Positions 27,893 to 36,856 of a stretch of 64,000 nt of DNA are shown here, one piece after another. Below the pieces are notes generated by a model. It searched no databases, was not told the DNA's origin, and saw nothing but the letters and a program-made list of their open reading frames with translations. The position numbers and the translations under genes were made by a program. This DNA comes from Desulfobacteraceae bacterium (lineage in GTDB: Bacteria; Desulfobacterota; Desulfobacteria; Desulfobacterales; RPRI01), in the NCBI GenBank assembly GCA_011391695.1, contig JAABQB010000003.1, forward strand, positions 23,026-87,025, written 5' to 3'. Every line of letters begins with the position of its first letter. Within the stretch, counting starts at the first letter, position 1.

Positions 27893-28672
27893 TTAATCCA
27901 AACTCTCCATCTTATTCTTTACTTTTCCTACAGGGGCAAGATAAATGGTAAATTCATCCATGCCGTCGATCCTCAGCAATCTGTCCATTGCTTCCTGATC
28001 ATAAGCAGCGACAGCACATGTTCCGGCACTTATGGCTTCGCAGGCAAGGTAAAGATTCTGACAGACATGACCGGCGTCAATAGCAATCACTTTATGCGCC
28101 GCAAGATCATATCTCCATTCCATTCTGTAGGGTATGGCAGTCCATACGAATGTTACGGCGGCATTCCCCGGATATGGCTGACTGTAAGCAGCTTCCACAA
28201 TCTTCTCTTTAAGCCGATCTTCAGTAAATTCGAAAAGAAGCCGGTGAGCCAGTGGCAGGTAGCGATATACACCTGGCTGCAAACCCTCAATGTTCAGAAC
28301 GCAAAGATAGGTTTCGAGGGCATGGCGGCATCCTGCAGAAGGGACGATTCTATATGCATGTCCGCGATCAACCATATGGCGTATGCCCTGCGTTGCCCAG
28401 AGAAGAAAAGAAAGCTCTTCCAATGTAAGGGGCTTCTTTAAGAAGGCTCTGCGGCTTTTGCGGTTTTTAATCGCGTCCGAAAGTCTTATATCAGGGATAT
28501 ATTTTAATGTGTCAGGCTTTGGAAGCTCTGTTATTATGGCATCGTCAGCAAAAGGTTTTTCAATCGGCGGCGGTTCGATACCTCTGTTTTGATGGGTCTT
28601 CGAGAAATCGATATGCTTCCGGATAGTATCCTTTAGAAAGTATCTGTATTGTTGCATTATAGAGTTTTTCAT
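27893..28672 (-). CDS. SagB-type nitroreductase family protein
   Basis: A 259-residue FMN-dependent oxidoreductase. Family features: [25 protein letters not shown] without the central part being altered, LLWATQGI, and the C-terminal [13 protein letters not shown]. SagB-type proteins oxidise azoline rings or act as general nitroreductases. It overlaps the LolA-like gene by four bases. No cyclodehydratase partner is present here, so peptide modification is unlikely; a general reductase role is more cautious. Confidence 0.82.
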   Translation of the reverse strand: MKNSIMQQYRYFLKDTIRKHIDFSKTHQNRGIEPPPIEKPFADDAIITELPKPDTLKYIPDIRLSDAIKNRKSRRAFLKKPLTLEELSFLLWATQGIRHMVDRGHAYRIVPSAGCRHALETYLCVLNIEGLQPGVYRYLPLAHRLLFEFTEDRLKEKIVEAAYSQPYPGNAAVTFVWTAIPYRMEWRYDLAAHKVIAIDAGHVCQNLYLACEAISAGTCAVAAYDQEAMDRLLRIDGMDEFTIYLAPVGKVKNKMESLD

Positions 28673-29427
28673 TTTATTTGAAACAGACTGTCATCAAGAC
28701 CTGTATTGATCTGCCAGTTACTGTATGAAATATAAATATCGCCTTCTCCCTGCATCTCATCAGGTTTGATCCTTCCCGCGGAAACAGGGTTGTCTTTTAT
28801 TAAAAATGATGAATTGTCATTGCCTTGCATACCCTCCGGAAATGTAAGGTGGATGTGGGCTTTTTCGGGCATCAGCCAGTTTTCGGGACTCTGCTCAATA
28901 TTTTTATATGTCAGTTTCACCAGGGCTTTTGTGCCTTTGAACGAATGGTTTTCCACCTGCAGAATCCGCCCGGGATTGCCCCCAACCCATACATTGTAAT
29001 ACCGGATGCGGGTTTCGCTTTCGCCGGGTTCCACTTTGTATAAATCCGCCTGCACGTTGTCCAGATTCACGGTTTGTTTGAAGGTGATCCGGTTTTTCTC
29101 CGGATCGAACTGGAAAGGATCGAAAAAACCGCTGTTGCGGGGAATAGGCGCAAAACTTTTCGTTTCGATATGAAGCTTGTCCGGTTTCTTGAAATAGAGA
29201 AAAGCCTCAAAGTCGGGTATCCTGAAACCCGGGATCATTACTTTAACCTGTATTTTTACGGTGTAATCGCTCAAGTTCCGATACGGTCTCATGATCGCGT
29301 CAAAGACCTGAGGGGCGCCGGGATCCGATTTTGTTTCAGGGTTTTCCCGGGCTGATACCGGCATCGAAATAAACATGAGCAATGCAATTATAATAAATGA
29401 TGATTTGACCTTGTTGATGCCTTTCAT
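28669..29427 (-). CDS. LolA-like outer-membrane lipoprotein-sorting protein
   Basis: A 252-residue exported protein: a signal peptide of about 26 residues ends near VSA, then a LolA/LolB-like beta fold with YKVEPGESETRIRYYNVWVG and a C-terminal NTGLDDSLFQI, typical of this family. Proposed to carry lipid or lipoprotein through the periplasm. Adjacent to ABC permease and ATPase genes, as seen for lipid or lipoprotein export sets. Confidence 0.7.
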   Translation of the reverse strand: MKGINKVKSSFIIIALLMFISMPVSARENPETKSDPGAPQVFDAIMRPYRNLSDYTVKIQVKVMIPGFRIPDFEAFLYFKKPDKLHIETKSFAPIPRNSGFFDPFQFDPEKNRITFKQTVNLDNVQADLYKVEPGESETRIRYYNVWVGGNPGRILQVENHSFKGTKALVKLTYKNIEQSPENWLMPEKAHIHLTFPEGMQGNDNSSFLIKDNPVSAGRIKPDEMQGEGDIYISYSNWQINTGLDDSLFQIK

Positions 29428-30267
29428 TTACGAAAGAATATCCTTTCTGGAAAAATAGACAACTGCCGTGAGAAAAAAAGCGACCATAAAGCCGGCAAGG
29501 ATGGTGATGTCCCGCCGGATGATATTCCAGGGAACCGGATCATCAAAAACTTTCTGCCAGGCATCAAAATAGTTGACAAAGAGGTATGGACGGACAGCCT
29601 GGAAGAGCTCGAACGGCAAAGTGATTATAATAATGCTTACAATGATGACTGCCATGGTTGCGATTATGGGTCCGATCGAATTGTCTGTGAAAGCAGAGAA
29701 GAGAAAACAAAGCGAAGATACGACAAACATCGCAAGGGTGGCCAATCCGTAAGCCATCAGAAAGAGATACGGGAGCCTGGTTTCCTGGATGACTAAGATT
29801 CCTTTGCGGATGACGAGCAAATCACCGCCGCCAAAAGCCCAAAGAGAAAGGCCTATAGTCAGTCCGCCTATGAAGAGTACCATAACGGCCGTATAAATAA
29901 GTGTGACGATAAACTTGGCTGTAATGATTCTGATTCTTGAAACAGAGTGTGTAAGCAGAAAACGAAAAGTTCCGGCATTACCTTCACCGGCGATCTGGTC
30001 CCCGGCAACGATAGTCAAAACAATGGGCACATGCACCCAGAGGGCGCCCATGAAGAAGAAGCCGAAAAACCATCCGTTGAGCACGTTGCCGCCGATGATG
30101 AAGTCATTCTGGAGAAGGGAAAGCAAGCTCCTTTTAAAAGAATTCTGACCGCCCAGTTTCAGTCCAATCACTACCATCGGGACGATGATGCCAAACGCCA
30201 TAAAACCTATATAGGTCCTCCATCGGGTAAAGGTCTTTATCAGCTCAAACCATATCAGGCGAATCAT
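29428..30267 (-). CDS. ABC-2 type transporter permease
   Basis: A 279-residue protein with six predicted helices, ABC-2 class (NatB/GldF-like). The gene abuts the LolA-like gene (the stop directly precedes its start) and overlaps the ATPase gene by four bases, so subunits are made together. The substrate is unknown. Confidence 0.82.
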   Translation of the reverse strand: MIRLIWFELIKTFTRWRTYIGFMAFGIIVPMVVIGLKLGGQNSFKRSLLSLLQNDFIIGGNVLNGWFFGFFFMGALWVHVPIVLTIVAGDQIAGEGNAGTFRFLLTHSVSRIRIITAKFIVTLIYTAVMVLFIGGLTIGLSLWAFGGGDLLVIRKGILVIQETRLPYLFLMAYGLATLAMFVVSSLCFLFSAFTDNSIGPIIATMAVIIVSIIIITLPFELFQAVRPYLFVNYFDAWQKVFDDPVPWNIIRRDITILAGFMVAFFLTAVVYFSRKDILS

Positions 30268-31193
30268 GGGTTGTCCGCTCCTTCGTGTCCCTCGATCAGG
30301 TTAAGGAAATAAGTTTCAAGTGAACGTTGCGGCACCAGGGCTTTTATATTGAAGCCGGCATTAACCAGCTGCCTGTTAAGCTCCGGGATGCTATCCTGAT
30401 CCAGCTCGATATTAATGCCGCCGTCGCTGTGGATTCTTGCGGACCTGTAGGACTCATTTGTTTTAAGAAATTGGATGGCTTCCGCGGGACGATCTGCTTT
30501 GATAAGCACTCCGGATGGTCCCTTTTTCAGCAGGTCGTTGACGCTGCCCTCCACACGGAGCCTGCCATGATGAATTATGGCCATCCGGGTTGCAATCATC
30601 TCCACCTCATATAACAGGTGGGAGGATAACAGGACTGTTACTCCCCGTTCGCGGGACAATTCCAGTATAAGCTCCCGCACCTCCTTCATTCCCTGCGGAT
30701 CAAGGCCGGTAGTCGGTTCATCAAGGATGATGAGCTGCGGTTCCTTCAGCAGGATCAGGGCAAGCCCAAGGCGCTGGTTCATACCGTGGGAATATGTTTT
30801 AACCGGATCACCGGCCCTGTCTGCAAGCTCAACCCGTTCAAGATATTTCATTATTTTCCGGCGGGAAACCGGCTTTTGCAGTCCCCCCAGAATTTCCATG
30901 TTGCGCAGTGCAGAGAGGTGACCATAAAAAGCCGGCTTTTCGACAACAGCACCCACACGCTCCAAGGCCCTGTGTCCGGCTTCTTTCAGGGATGCCCCGA
31001 AAATTTCCACATCTCCTTCAGTGGGGAATATGAGACGCAGAATCATTCGGATAGTTGTGCTTTTTCCCGCACCATTGGGACCCAGAAAGCCGAATATTTC
31101 ACCCTGCCTGACCTCGATATTCAGATGATCAACCGCCAACCTGTTTTTGTAGCGCTTTGTCAGGTTTATGGTACGCAGAATGATGTCGGTCAT
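30264..31193 (-). CDS. ABC transporter ATP-binding protein
   Basis: A 309-residue ATPase: Walker A GPNGAGKST (about residues 38-46), signature YSHGMNQRLGLA, Walker B LIILDEPTTGLD and a C-terminal regulatory tail of the NatA/GldA type. Here the ABC signature reads SHGMNQR instead of LSGGQ, as in many ABC-2 exporters. Pairs with the permease downstream. Confidence 0.88.
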   Translation of the reverse strand: MTDIILRTINLTKRYKNRLAVDHLNIEVRQGEIFGFLGPNGAGKSTTIRMILRLIFPTEGDVEIFGASLKEAGHRALERVGAVVEKPAFYGHLSALRNMEILGGLQKPVSRRKIMKYLERVELADRAGDPVKTYSHGMNQRLGLALILLKEPQLIILDEPTTGLDPQGMKEVRELILELSRERGVTVLLSSHLLYEVEMIATRMAIIHHGRLRVEGSVNDLLKKGPSGVLIKADRPAEAIQFLKTNESYRSARIHSDGGINIELDQDSIPELNRQLVNAGFNIKALVPQRSLETYFLNLIEGHEGADNP

Positions 31194-31876
31194 GGCTTTG
31201 GCGGCCGCTGTCCCTTCTGCATTTTCTTCATCATTTCATTCATATTTCCCATACCGCCAATGCCCATTACTTCCGGCACGCTGTTTACTTTCTTGTAATC
31301 CTTAGGCACCTCGAACATGGAGGCTGTGGCTGCGCCTAACCTGATATCTTTGAACTTCATGATCATCTTGCCTCCGGATCCCTTATGGTCAGGGTTGGCC
31401 GGGACTGCAACTTCGGTTTGAATAGTGAAATTACTCAGGTCCTGCGCCTCCCAGATCGTTGCTTTATGCTTTTCCTCTGGCTTGCTCTTGCGGTAAAAAA
31501 CAGTGTCGTATTTGATGCACGGGTGGCCGTCAATCGTATCGGTTCCCACCTTTTTTTTATCTAAAACCATATCCGGATCATGTACATCAGGTGTTCTTTC
31601 CTGGGTTTGTACAGGCTGCTCGAAGTATGTCTTTGTGACACTGTTCATCATAATGGTCTTTTTTGCGTCTGCGAGACTGATAGTTACAAGGCCCTTCATG
31701 CCCGGGTTTTCTACACGGCTCTTGGTTCCCATTTTTGCCATGGGCATTTCCATTCCCGAAGAGACCATTGTAGCCGTGAAGTTATCCAGCGGGGCTGCAA
31801 AAACAGATAAACCGGTTAACAAAATAACCGCCATGAAAAAAATCGGCACCAGATACCTAAAATTCATTCTTGACAT
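31190..31876 (-). CDS. DUF4412 family exported protein
   Basis: A 228-residue protein with an N-terminal signal peptide (cleavage near VFAAP) and a LolA-like beta domain with KKVGTDTIDGHPCIKYD and a Met/Lys-rich tail (GMGNMNEMMKKMQKGQ). Matches the DUF4412 family (unknown function, LolA-fold related). First gene of the minus-strand set; overlaps the ATPase by four bases. Two LolA-like proteins flanking one ABC-2 exporter suggest envelope lipid or lipoprotein handling. Confidence 0.65.
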   Translation of the reverse strand: MSRMNFRYLVPIFFMAVILLTGLSVFAAPLDNFTATMVSSGMEMPMAKMGTKSRVENPGMKGLVTISLADAKKTIMMNSVTKTYFEQPVQTQERTPDVHDPDMVLDKKKVGTDTIDGHPCIKYDTVFYRKSKPEEKHKATIWEAQDLSNFTIQTEVAVPANPDHKGSGGKMIMKFKDIRLGAATASMFEVPKDYKKVNSVPEVMGIGGMGNMNEMMKKMQKGQRPPKP

Positions 31877-32015
31877 AATTTCATCCTCCTTAATCTAAAA
31901 AGTCGTTCCCATATTACAGATCGAGGTTAATTTTTCTCAACAAGCCGCCTGCTTCCCATTTGGTAAGCAATCTTTGAATTATAATGTTGCATAGTTTGCA
32001 GAATTCGTCAATTAA
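31877..32015. other. upstream region of the DUF4412-ABC operon
   Basis: AT-rich DNA containing the ribosome-binding site (aggagga) for the minus-strand DUF4412 gene near 31886. No other feature could be assigned by eye. Confidence 0.4.
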
Positions 32016-32258
32016 CGATTTCAAACGACCAAATTACTTGATACCGATGCAAAGATATCCTTTGTTCAATCAAAAAGCAGAAACGCTTACTTTAATGTGA
32101 CGGAGAATGTATCCCTGAAAAAAATAGCGATTGATGATTCATTATTAAATCAGGAAAAGTTGAAACGAAAAGAATATTCATCCTTGAACCAAAAACGCTT
32201 GCATCGGAAAAGAAAGAGAAGCTGAAGGATAGCAGGGTCGATTTAAAACTCAAATAAA
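32016..32258 (+). pseudogene. possible eroded gene fragment
   Basis: One frame stays open from after a stop at 32013 and reads ...KISFVQSKSRNAYFNVTEN, then VSLKKIAID. It appears to continue in another frame as IIKSGKVETKRIFILEPKT...DSRVDLKLK and stop at 32256-32258. Both pieces are protein-like but no single frame carries both, so a frameshifted remnant is likely. No family recognised and no start seen. Weak evidence. Confidence 0.25.
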
Positions 32259-32277
32259 GGGGATGGGTAATTAATGG

Positions 32278-33096
32278 TTATTGTATCCCGTGCCTTAAGG
32301 CTATCTTTTCAAACATCCTGACAAGCCCCGTGCCGAGAGCAAATATTGATTCAATCTTTAAGTTTTCTTCCGCTGTTGAATCAAAAAACAGATTGAGATC
32401 CGATTCAAGACCCTCGTCGGGCTTCCAGTAGCAGATCAGTATCGGCACTTTTGGAAGAGGGTGCAGGACGAGCGAAATATCAGATTCATAATGATTTTCA
32501 ACTTTCTTCCCGTTGAAGAGGTGAATCATATCTTCAAAGAGATCCGTATATGTGTCCGCGACTTTTTTTAAGGGTTTTTCACATCTCTGCCCGAACAACC
32601 GATACCAAGTCTTTCCATTTTTCAGTTCCCTGAAAGGAACCCATTTCCCGGATACCGGTATTCCGGCGCCATCGATTATATAATTGAGTACCGGTAAAAC
32701 AATCCACTGGTGCATGTGTATATCTGATGAAAGGTTCCCTTGTGAATCGACACTGAAGTCCTTGCCGAGAATCTTTAGCGTCAGTTTATCATTTGAAAAC
32801 CTTCCGCCCAGCCTCCCGGCTGAAGATGACAGATCTATCGTAGATATTTTTCTTTTAAGCTGTTCCAGGGTTTCGTCAATATCCTGTTCCGGGTTCGCTC
32901 TTTTTTCGGTTTTCAAGCCAAACCGTTCGATTATATCGCTCTCCAGATAAGGGCATTCATCAAGCTGTTTTTCTCCTTTAAAAACGGCTACAGCAAATGC
33001 CAGACAAGTCGGTTCATTGCACTGCCTGCAATTTGATTTTTCAAGCAACCTGAATATTTCCATGGGATTATTGAGTTGAGTCATATATTGGTTCAC
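32278..33096 (-). CDS. Fe-S (CoRR-type) and DUF3786 protein
   Basis: A 272-residue protein. N-terminal cysteines CRQCNEPTCLAFAVAV...CPYL (about residues 23-48) match the 4Fe-4S domain also seen in corrinoid/Fe-S proteins; the rest matches DUF3786, with conserved LPVLNYIIDG, WVPFREL and a C-terminal region. Function unknown; found mostly in anaerobes. The start could instead be the second Met (MTQLNNP). Confidence 0.7.
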   Translation of the reverse strand: MNQYMTQLNNPMEIFRLLEKSNCRQCNEPTCLAFAVAVFKGEKQLDECPYLESDIIERFGLKTEKRANPEQDIDETLEQLKRKISTIDLSSSAGRLGGRFSNDKLTLKILGKDFSVDSQGNLSSDIHMHQWIVLPVLNYIIDGAGIPVSGKWVPFRELKNGKTWYRLFGQRCEKPLKKVADTYTDLFEDMIHLFNGKKVENHYESDISLVLHPLPKVPILICYWKPDEGLESDLNLFFDSTAEENLKIESIFALGTGLVRMFEKIALRHGIQ

Positions 33097-33212
33097 AAAA
33101 GGTTCTTTCTATGGTTTTTCTTTGTCCTGTGAATCCGTCACCGCTTTGGAAAATTACATACATCCAAATATTACACCGGTACGTTCTGGACAAGGCATTG
33201 TTTTGAAGGAAT

Positions 33213-33473
33213 ATGTATAGGTGGCCACCTCCGGGCATGCCGGCGTATATTTTTGACCGGATTCCTTTCCCCGGACCTGACCTGCCGGCGCGGATCCCGG
33301 GTGAAATGACACCGGATCGAGTTAAGATCGTCAGAAAAGCCACGGCCATTGTGGAAAAAGAACTGACGGGAATGAAAGTTTTTGAGTCGAAGCGGTATAA
33401 ACGGGAATCGCTGCCTGACTTACTGTTTGACCAGTTCTATCCAGCGATTTTTGGCCTGTCCCACCTCTTATAA
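33213..33473 (+). pseudogene. truncated GMP synthase-like fragment
   Basis: An 86-codon frame with residues RIPFPGPDLPARIPGEMTP followed by DRVKIVRKATAIVEKEL. That resembles the PFPGPGLxxRxxGEVTxERxxIVRxATAIVEEEL block of the GuaA ATP-pyrophosphatase C-terminal half. The upstream GATase and PPi-loop parts and the downstream dimerisation tail are absent, and after VEKEL the family likeness ends. It has no well-spaced start site. Most likely a remnant. It lies just left of the tmRNA gene's 3' end. Confidence 0.5.
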
Positions 33474-33512
33474 CGGGTTTTGTACTTCTTTGGATTGTGT
33501 TGGATCAGGTCT

Positions 33513-33865
33513 TGGTGGAGGCGGCGGGAGTTGAACCCGCGTCCGAAAATCTTCCGCACAGGCATCTACATACTTGTCCTGAAATTTATATATCGCTGAT
33601 TCCGGCCTCCTTCAGGCTGGATGCCTGAACCAGCTACCCTGTTTTTGGTTCGATGGTTCATAACAGGTGGTACGAACTATCTATCCTGCTGGTCGACGTC
33701 CTTATCAGGTCCGCAGGAAAAACCGGACAGGACGCTGGCCTTAAGCGGCCAGTGCGTAGTTATAATCGTCTGCGATTATGTTTATTTCCCGCCTTTTTTA
33801 CGAGCTGACAGGCGCTCGGTATGCAGCCTAAGCTTCTTTATCCCCGTCGAAGCCGTTTCGCCCCC
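33513..33865 (-). ncRNA. ssrA: transfer-messenger RNA
   Basis: A 353-nt tmRNA on the minus strand. Its 5' end GGGGGCGAAACGGCTTCGACG pairs with the 3' acceptor CGCCTCC before an encoded CCA, 7 bp with one G-U. The T-arm reads GCGGGTTCAACTCCCGC. The tag reading frame is at 33741-33773 and gives ADDYNYALAA, a degradation tag typical of deltaproteobacteria. It rescues stalled ribosomes together with SmpB, encoded 73 bp upstream on the same strand. Confidence 0.95.
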
Positions 33866-33896
33866 AAATTATAAAAGAGCCTTTTTAACTGTCTTT

Positions 33897-33925
33897 ACTC
33901 TAAGCTCTTAACAGGCATTTGTCAA
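33897..33925 (-). promoter_or_regulatory. sigma-70 promoter for ssrA
   Basis: On the minus strand: TTGACA (33920-33925), a 17-base spacer and TAGAGT (33897-33902). A start near 33890 leaves a leader of about 25 bases that RNase P would remove from the tmRNA precursor. Lies in the gap between smpB and ssrA. Confidence 0.65.
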
Positions 33926-33937
33926 GCAATTGCTTTG

Positions 33938-34396
33938 TTACCGCCCGCTTCTTTCCCTGTCCATTTCCCTCTTTTCATCCCGTTTTTTAATGGCATCCCT
34001 CTTGTCGTACTGCCTTTTCCCTTTTGCCAGGGCTATTGATATTTTTACTTTTCCGTTCTTAAAATAAACCCTGAGAGGTATCAGGGAGTGACCTTTATCA
34101 TTAACCTTGCTTGAAAGTTTATTTATTTCCTGCCTGTTTAAAAGGAGCTTTCTTGTTCTCAAAGGATCGTGGTTACCGTAATAAGCAAAAGGGCATGGAC
34201 CTATGTGCATCTGATGAACAAAGACTTCGCCATTCCTGATTTTAGCATAGGAATCCTTCAGATTGGCGCGGCCAAGCCGGAGTGATTTGACTTCTGTTCC
34301 AAGCAGCACCAGACCTGCTTCATATTCATCCTCTATGAAGTAGTCATGCCTTGCTTTTCGGTTTTCGCTGATTATTTTGAAGCGCTCTTTTTCCAA
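33938..34396 (-). CDS. smpB: SsrA-binding protein SmpB
   Basis: A 152-residue partner of tmRNA. The N-terminal RKARHDYFIEDEYEAGLVL, ISIALAKGKRQYDKRD near the C-terminus and the basic tail are all family-typical. It delivers tmRNA to stalled ribosomes. Placed immediately upstream of ssrA and downstream of ptsI, all on the minus strand. Confidence 0.97.
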   Translation of the reverse strand: MEKERFKIISENRKARHDYFIEDEYEAGLVLLGTEVKSLRLGRANLKDSYAKIRNGEVFVHQMHIGPCPFAYYGNHDPLRTRKLLLNRQEINKLSSKVNDKGHSLIPLRVYFKNGKVKISIALAKGKRQYDKRDAIKKRDEKREMDRERSGR

Positions 34397-34427
34397 TATA
34401 TTTTTCCGATAGTTTGAATTTTTTTCT

Positions 34428-36185
34428 TCACTGTCCTATCATCTCCCCGAACGAAGCCTCGACAAGTTTTATTGCGTCCATTGTAGTGGTCTGCTTCAGC
34501 GCTTCCATAATAAAACGCCGTGCATCTTCAACCTTAAGCGATCTTATCATATTCTTTACGGCCGGAATCGACTGAGGGTTCATACTCAACTCATCTATGC
34601 CGAGTCCGAGCAGAACCGGGACATTAAAAGGATCGCCTGCCATTTCCCCGCACATATAAACCTTAATGCCTTTTTCCTTCCCGACATCGGTTACATGCTT
34701 GATCATGCGCAAAATAGCAGGGTGAAACGGATGATAAAGATGCGCGACCTCCCTGTTGCCCCTGTCGATTGCAAGAGTATACTGGATAAGGTCATTTGTG
34801 CCTATACTGAAAAAATCGACCTCCTGTGCCATAACATCCGCCAATATAACCGCGGACGGAACTTCTATCATTATGCCGAATTCAATATTTTTATTATAAG
34901 CCTTCCCTTCTTTTTCAAGTGAATTTGCTGCCTCGTTCAGGAGCCTTTTTGTATCGCGGATTTCATCGAGGCTCGATATCATAGGAATAAGGATCCTGAC
35001 ATTTCCAAATGCCGCGGCTCTCAATATCGCTCTTAACTGCGTTCTGAAAATATCGGGCTTTTTAAGGCAATACCTAATCGCACGGAGACCCAAAGCCGGG
35101 TTTGCTTCATCAGAGCCGTTTGAATTTGCGATCGCCTTGTCTCCGTTTATGTCAAGAGTTCGGATTGTTACCGGCCGCCGGCCCATGACTTCAACAACAT
35201 CTTTATATTTATCAAAAAGTTCGTCTTCACCCGGAAACTCGTTTCGGGAGAGATACTGGAATTCAGTTCTGTACAGGCCTATTCCGTCACCGCCGTGATC
35301 CAGTACAGATACAACTTCTTCGGGAAGCTCTATGTTTCCCATTATCTGAAGGCTTAATCCGTCTAAAGTCTCCGCTTTAAGATGGCTGCCGCGTGACAGA
35401 AAGGCCTTGCGCTCTTCAAATCTGGCCTTAAGTTCCTTGTATTCGCTTAGCGTCTGATCCGTCGCGTTAAGGATAACGATGCCTGTTGCTCCATCTATTA
35501 TTATCCTGTCGTCATTGTTTATTATTTGAGTCGCATTACCCAGCCCGAGAACAGCCGGCACTTCAAGGGTGCGCGCAATTATGCTTGTGTGAGAAGCTTT
35601 TCCTCCACGGTCTGTCAGGAAACCCATTACCTTATCAAGTTGAATCTGGCTCGTATCTGCCGGGGAAAGATCCTTTGCGACCAGAATTACCCGCTTATCT
35701 ATATTGCCGATATTTATTTCCTCGGTTCCGATAAGAAATCGCATTATGCGATCTGAAACATGGGTGATGTCATCAGAACGAGCCTTGAGATAAGAATCTG
35801 ATATATCATGAAAAAGCATCTTTATGCCGGTCACCACCTTTTTAAGCGCCCATTCGGCATTTACTCTTTCATTTTTAATGGTCTCGATGGTTTTGTCATA
35901 GAGCATCTTGTCTTTAAGGAGCGCTACGTGGGTTTCAAGTATGCCGGTATGCCGACGCACATCTTCCGGAGCGTTCTCAATTATTGCCCGAAGCTCATCG
36001 GCGGCATTTTTTACAGCCATCTTAAAACGCTTGATCTCGCTGTCCAGGTTTTTCCTGCTGATAAAATATTTCTCAACAATATCGATCCCTTCCTTATCAA
36101 CAAGGTATGCCTTTCCTATGCAAATGCCTGGCGAAGCACCTGTTCCTATGAGTCTTATTTCTTTTTGTATTTCATGATCGGGCAT
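34428..36185 (-). CDS. ptsI: phosphoenolpyruvate-protein phosphotransferase (enzyme I)
   Basis: A 585-residue EI of the PTS. The phospho-His motif GGKASHTSIIAR lies near residue 195, and the PEP-binding TIM-barrel part includes GIGLYRTEFQYL, FSIGTNDLIQYTLAIDRGN and the catalytic Cys in VYMCGEMAGD. It passes phosphate from PEP to HPr. No EII permease is nearby, so the role is either regulatory or serves a distant permease. Confidence 0.95.
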   Translation of the reverse strand: MPDHEIQKEIRLIGTGASPGICIGKAYLVDKEGIDIVEKYFISRKNLDSEIKRFKMAVKNAADELRAIIENAPEDVRRHTGILETHVALLKDKMLYDKTIETIKNERVNAEWALKKVVTGIKMLFHDISDSYLKARSDDITHVSDRIMRFLIGTEEINIGNIDKRVILVAKDLSPADTSQIQLDKVMGFLTDRGGKASHTSIIARTLEVPAVLGLGNATQIINNDDRIIIDGATGIVILNATDQTLSEYKELKARFEERKAFLSRGSHLKAETLDGLSLQIMGNIELPEEVVSVLDHGGDGIGLYRTEFQYLSRNEFPGEDELFDKYKDVVEVMGRRPVTIRTLDINGDKAIANSNGSDEANPALGLRAIRYCLKKPDIFRTQLRAILRAAAFGNVRILIPMISSLDEIRDTKRLLNEAANSLEKEGKAYNKNIEFGIMIEVPSAVILADVMAQEVDFFSIGTNDLIQYTLAIDRGNREVAHLYHPFHPAILRMIKHVTDVGKEKGIKVYMCGEMAGDPFNVPVLLGLGIDELSMNPQSIPAVKNMIRSLKVEDARRFIMEALKQTTTMDAIKLVEASFGEMIGQ

Positions 36186-36193
36186 GATGTTAA

Positions 36194-36475
36194 TTATTCT
36201 CCAAACCCTTTTTCAACCAGCATTACTATATCATTCAATACATCTATATCCGACTCATTGTCCGTTGTAATTTTTATCATGGTTCCCTTTGAGCAGCCGA
36301 GTGTAAGTATGTCAATTATGCTGGAAGCATCAACCTTTTCATCGTCTTTTATAATCCAGATTATTTTTTCAGCCTGCATGGCAAGTCTTGCGATCTTGGC
36401 TGCTGCTCTCGCGTGAAGCCCGAGTTCGTTTGTTATCATTACACTCTTTGAAAAATTGCTATGTTCTTTGTTCAT
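36194..36475 (-). CDS. ptsH: phosphocarrier protein HPr
   Basis: A 93-residue phosphocarrier. The active-site His lies in ELGLHARAA, and the Ser of ASSIIDIL sits at the HprK-phosphorylated position. The frame opens at 36565, but the Met at 36475 gives the family's normal length. ptsI follows 8 bp downstream on the same strand, so they form an operon with smpB. Confidence 0.92.
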   Translation of the reverse strand: MNKEHSNFSKSVMITNELGLHARAAAKIARLAMQAEKIIWIIKDDEKVDASSIIDILTLGCSKGTMIKITTDNESDIDVLNDIVMLVEKGFGE

Positions 36476-36577
36476 AAACCAACTCTTTTGGAGATGATCC
36501 AATAAAATTATACAAGACAAAGATGGAATAATAAAAACAGTAACAATGCGGGGCTCTCTTGTCAATCCGTAATAAAT

Positions 36578-36707
36578 TGACGGCTTCTTAAAAAGTCATT
36601 CTGCTGTGTTGCACTTCATCTTTCGTCATTGCAGCGTACAATAAAGTACGCTTCATTCCTCAAGATTCGTGCGCCTTGCATAATGAGCTTTTTACTTTGC
36701 CGTCTTA
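36578..36707. repeat. palindromic repeat, family 2, copy
   Basis: The left end tgacggcttcttaaaaag and right end ctttttactttgccgtctta are imperfect inverted repeats. The body reads cattctgctgtgttgcactt and the like, with tacaataaagtacgcttcattc. Related to 14531-14656 and 47358-47509 through its ends. Non-coding. Confidence 0.7.
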
Positions 36708-36759
36708 AATTTCAACTTTTTCCAGAACCATAATCTGGGATCATCTGGGACCATCATCA

Positions 36760-36788
36760 TTGACAGTTAGAAAAATAGTTGATACAAA
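36760..36788 (+). promoter_or_regulatory. candidate sigma-70 promoter of the selenoprotein gene
   Basis: TTGACA (36760-36765), 17 bases, TACAAA (36783-36788). Lies about 70 bp before the start codon at 36857. A perfect -35 with a 4/6 -10. Confidence 0.45.
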
Positions 36789-36856
36789 AAACTTACTGGT
36801 TGCCGGAGATTTCTATAAGCTGCAGTTATATTTTCCATTGGGTGAGGAGGTTTATA

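Noticed and set aside
33866..33873. Perfect TATAAT on the minus strand directly before the tmRNA 5' end
   Set aside because: Only two bases separate it from the mature 5' end, too few for a start site, and tmRNA precursors have a leader removed by RNase P. The promoter at 33897-33925 fits better.
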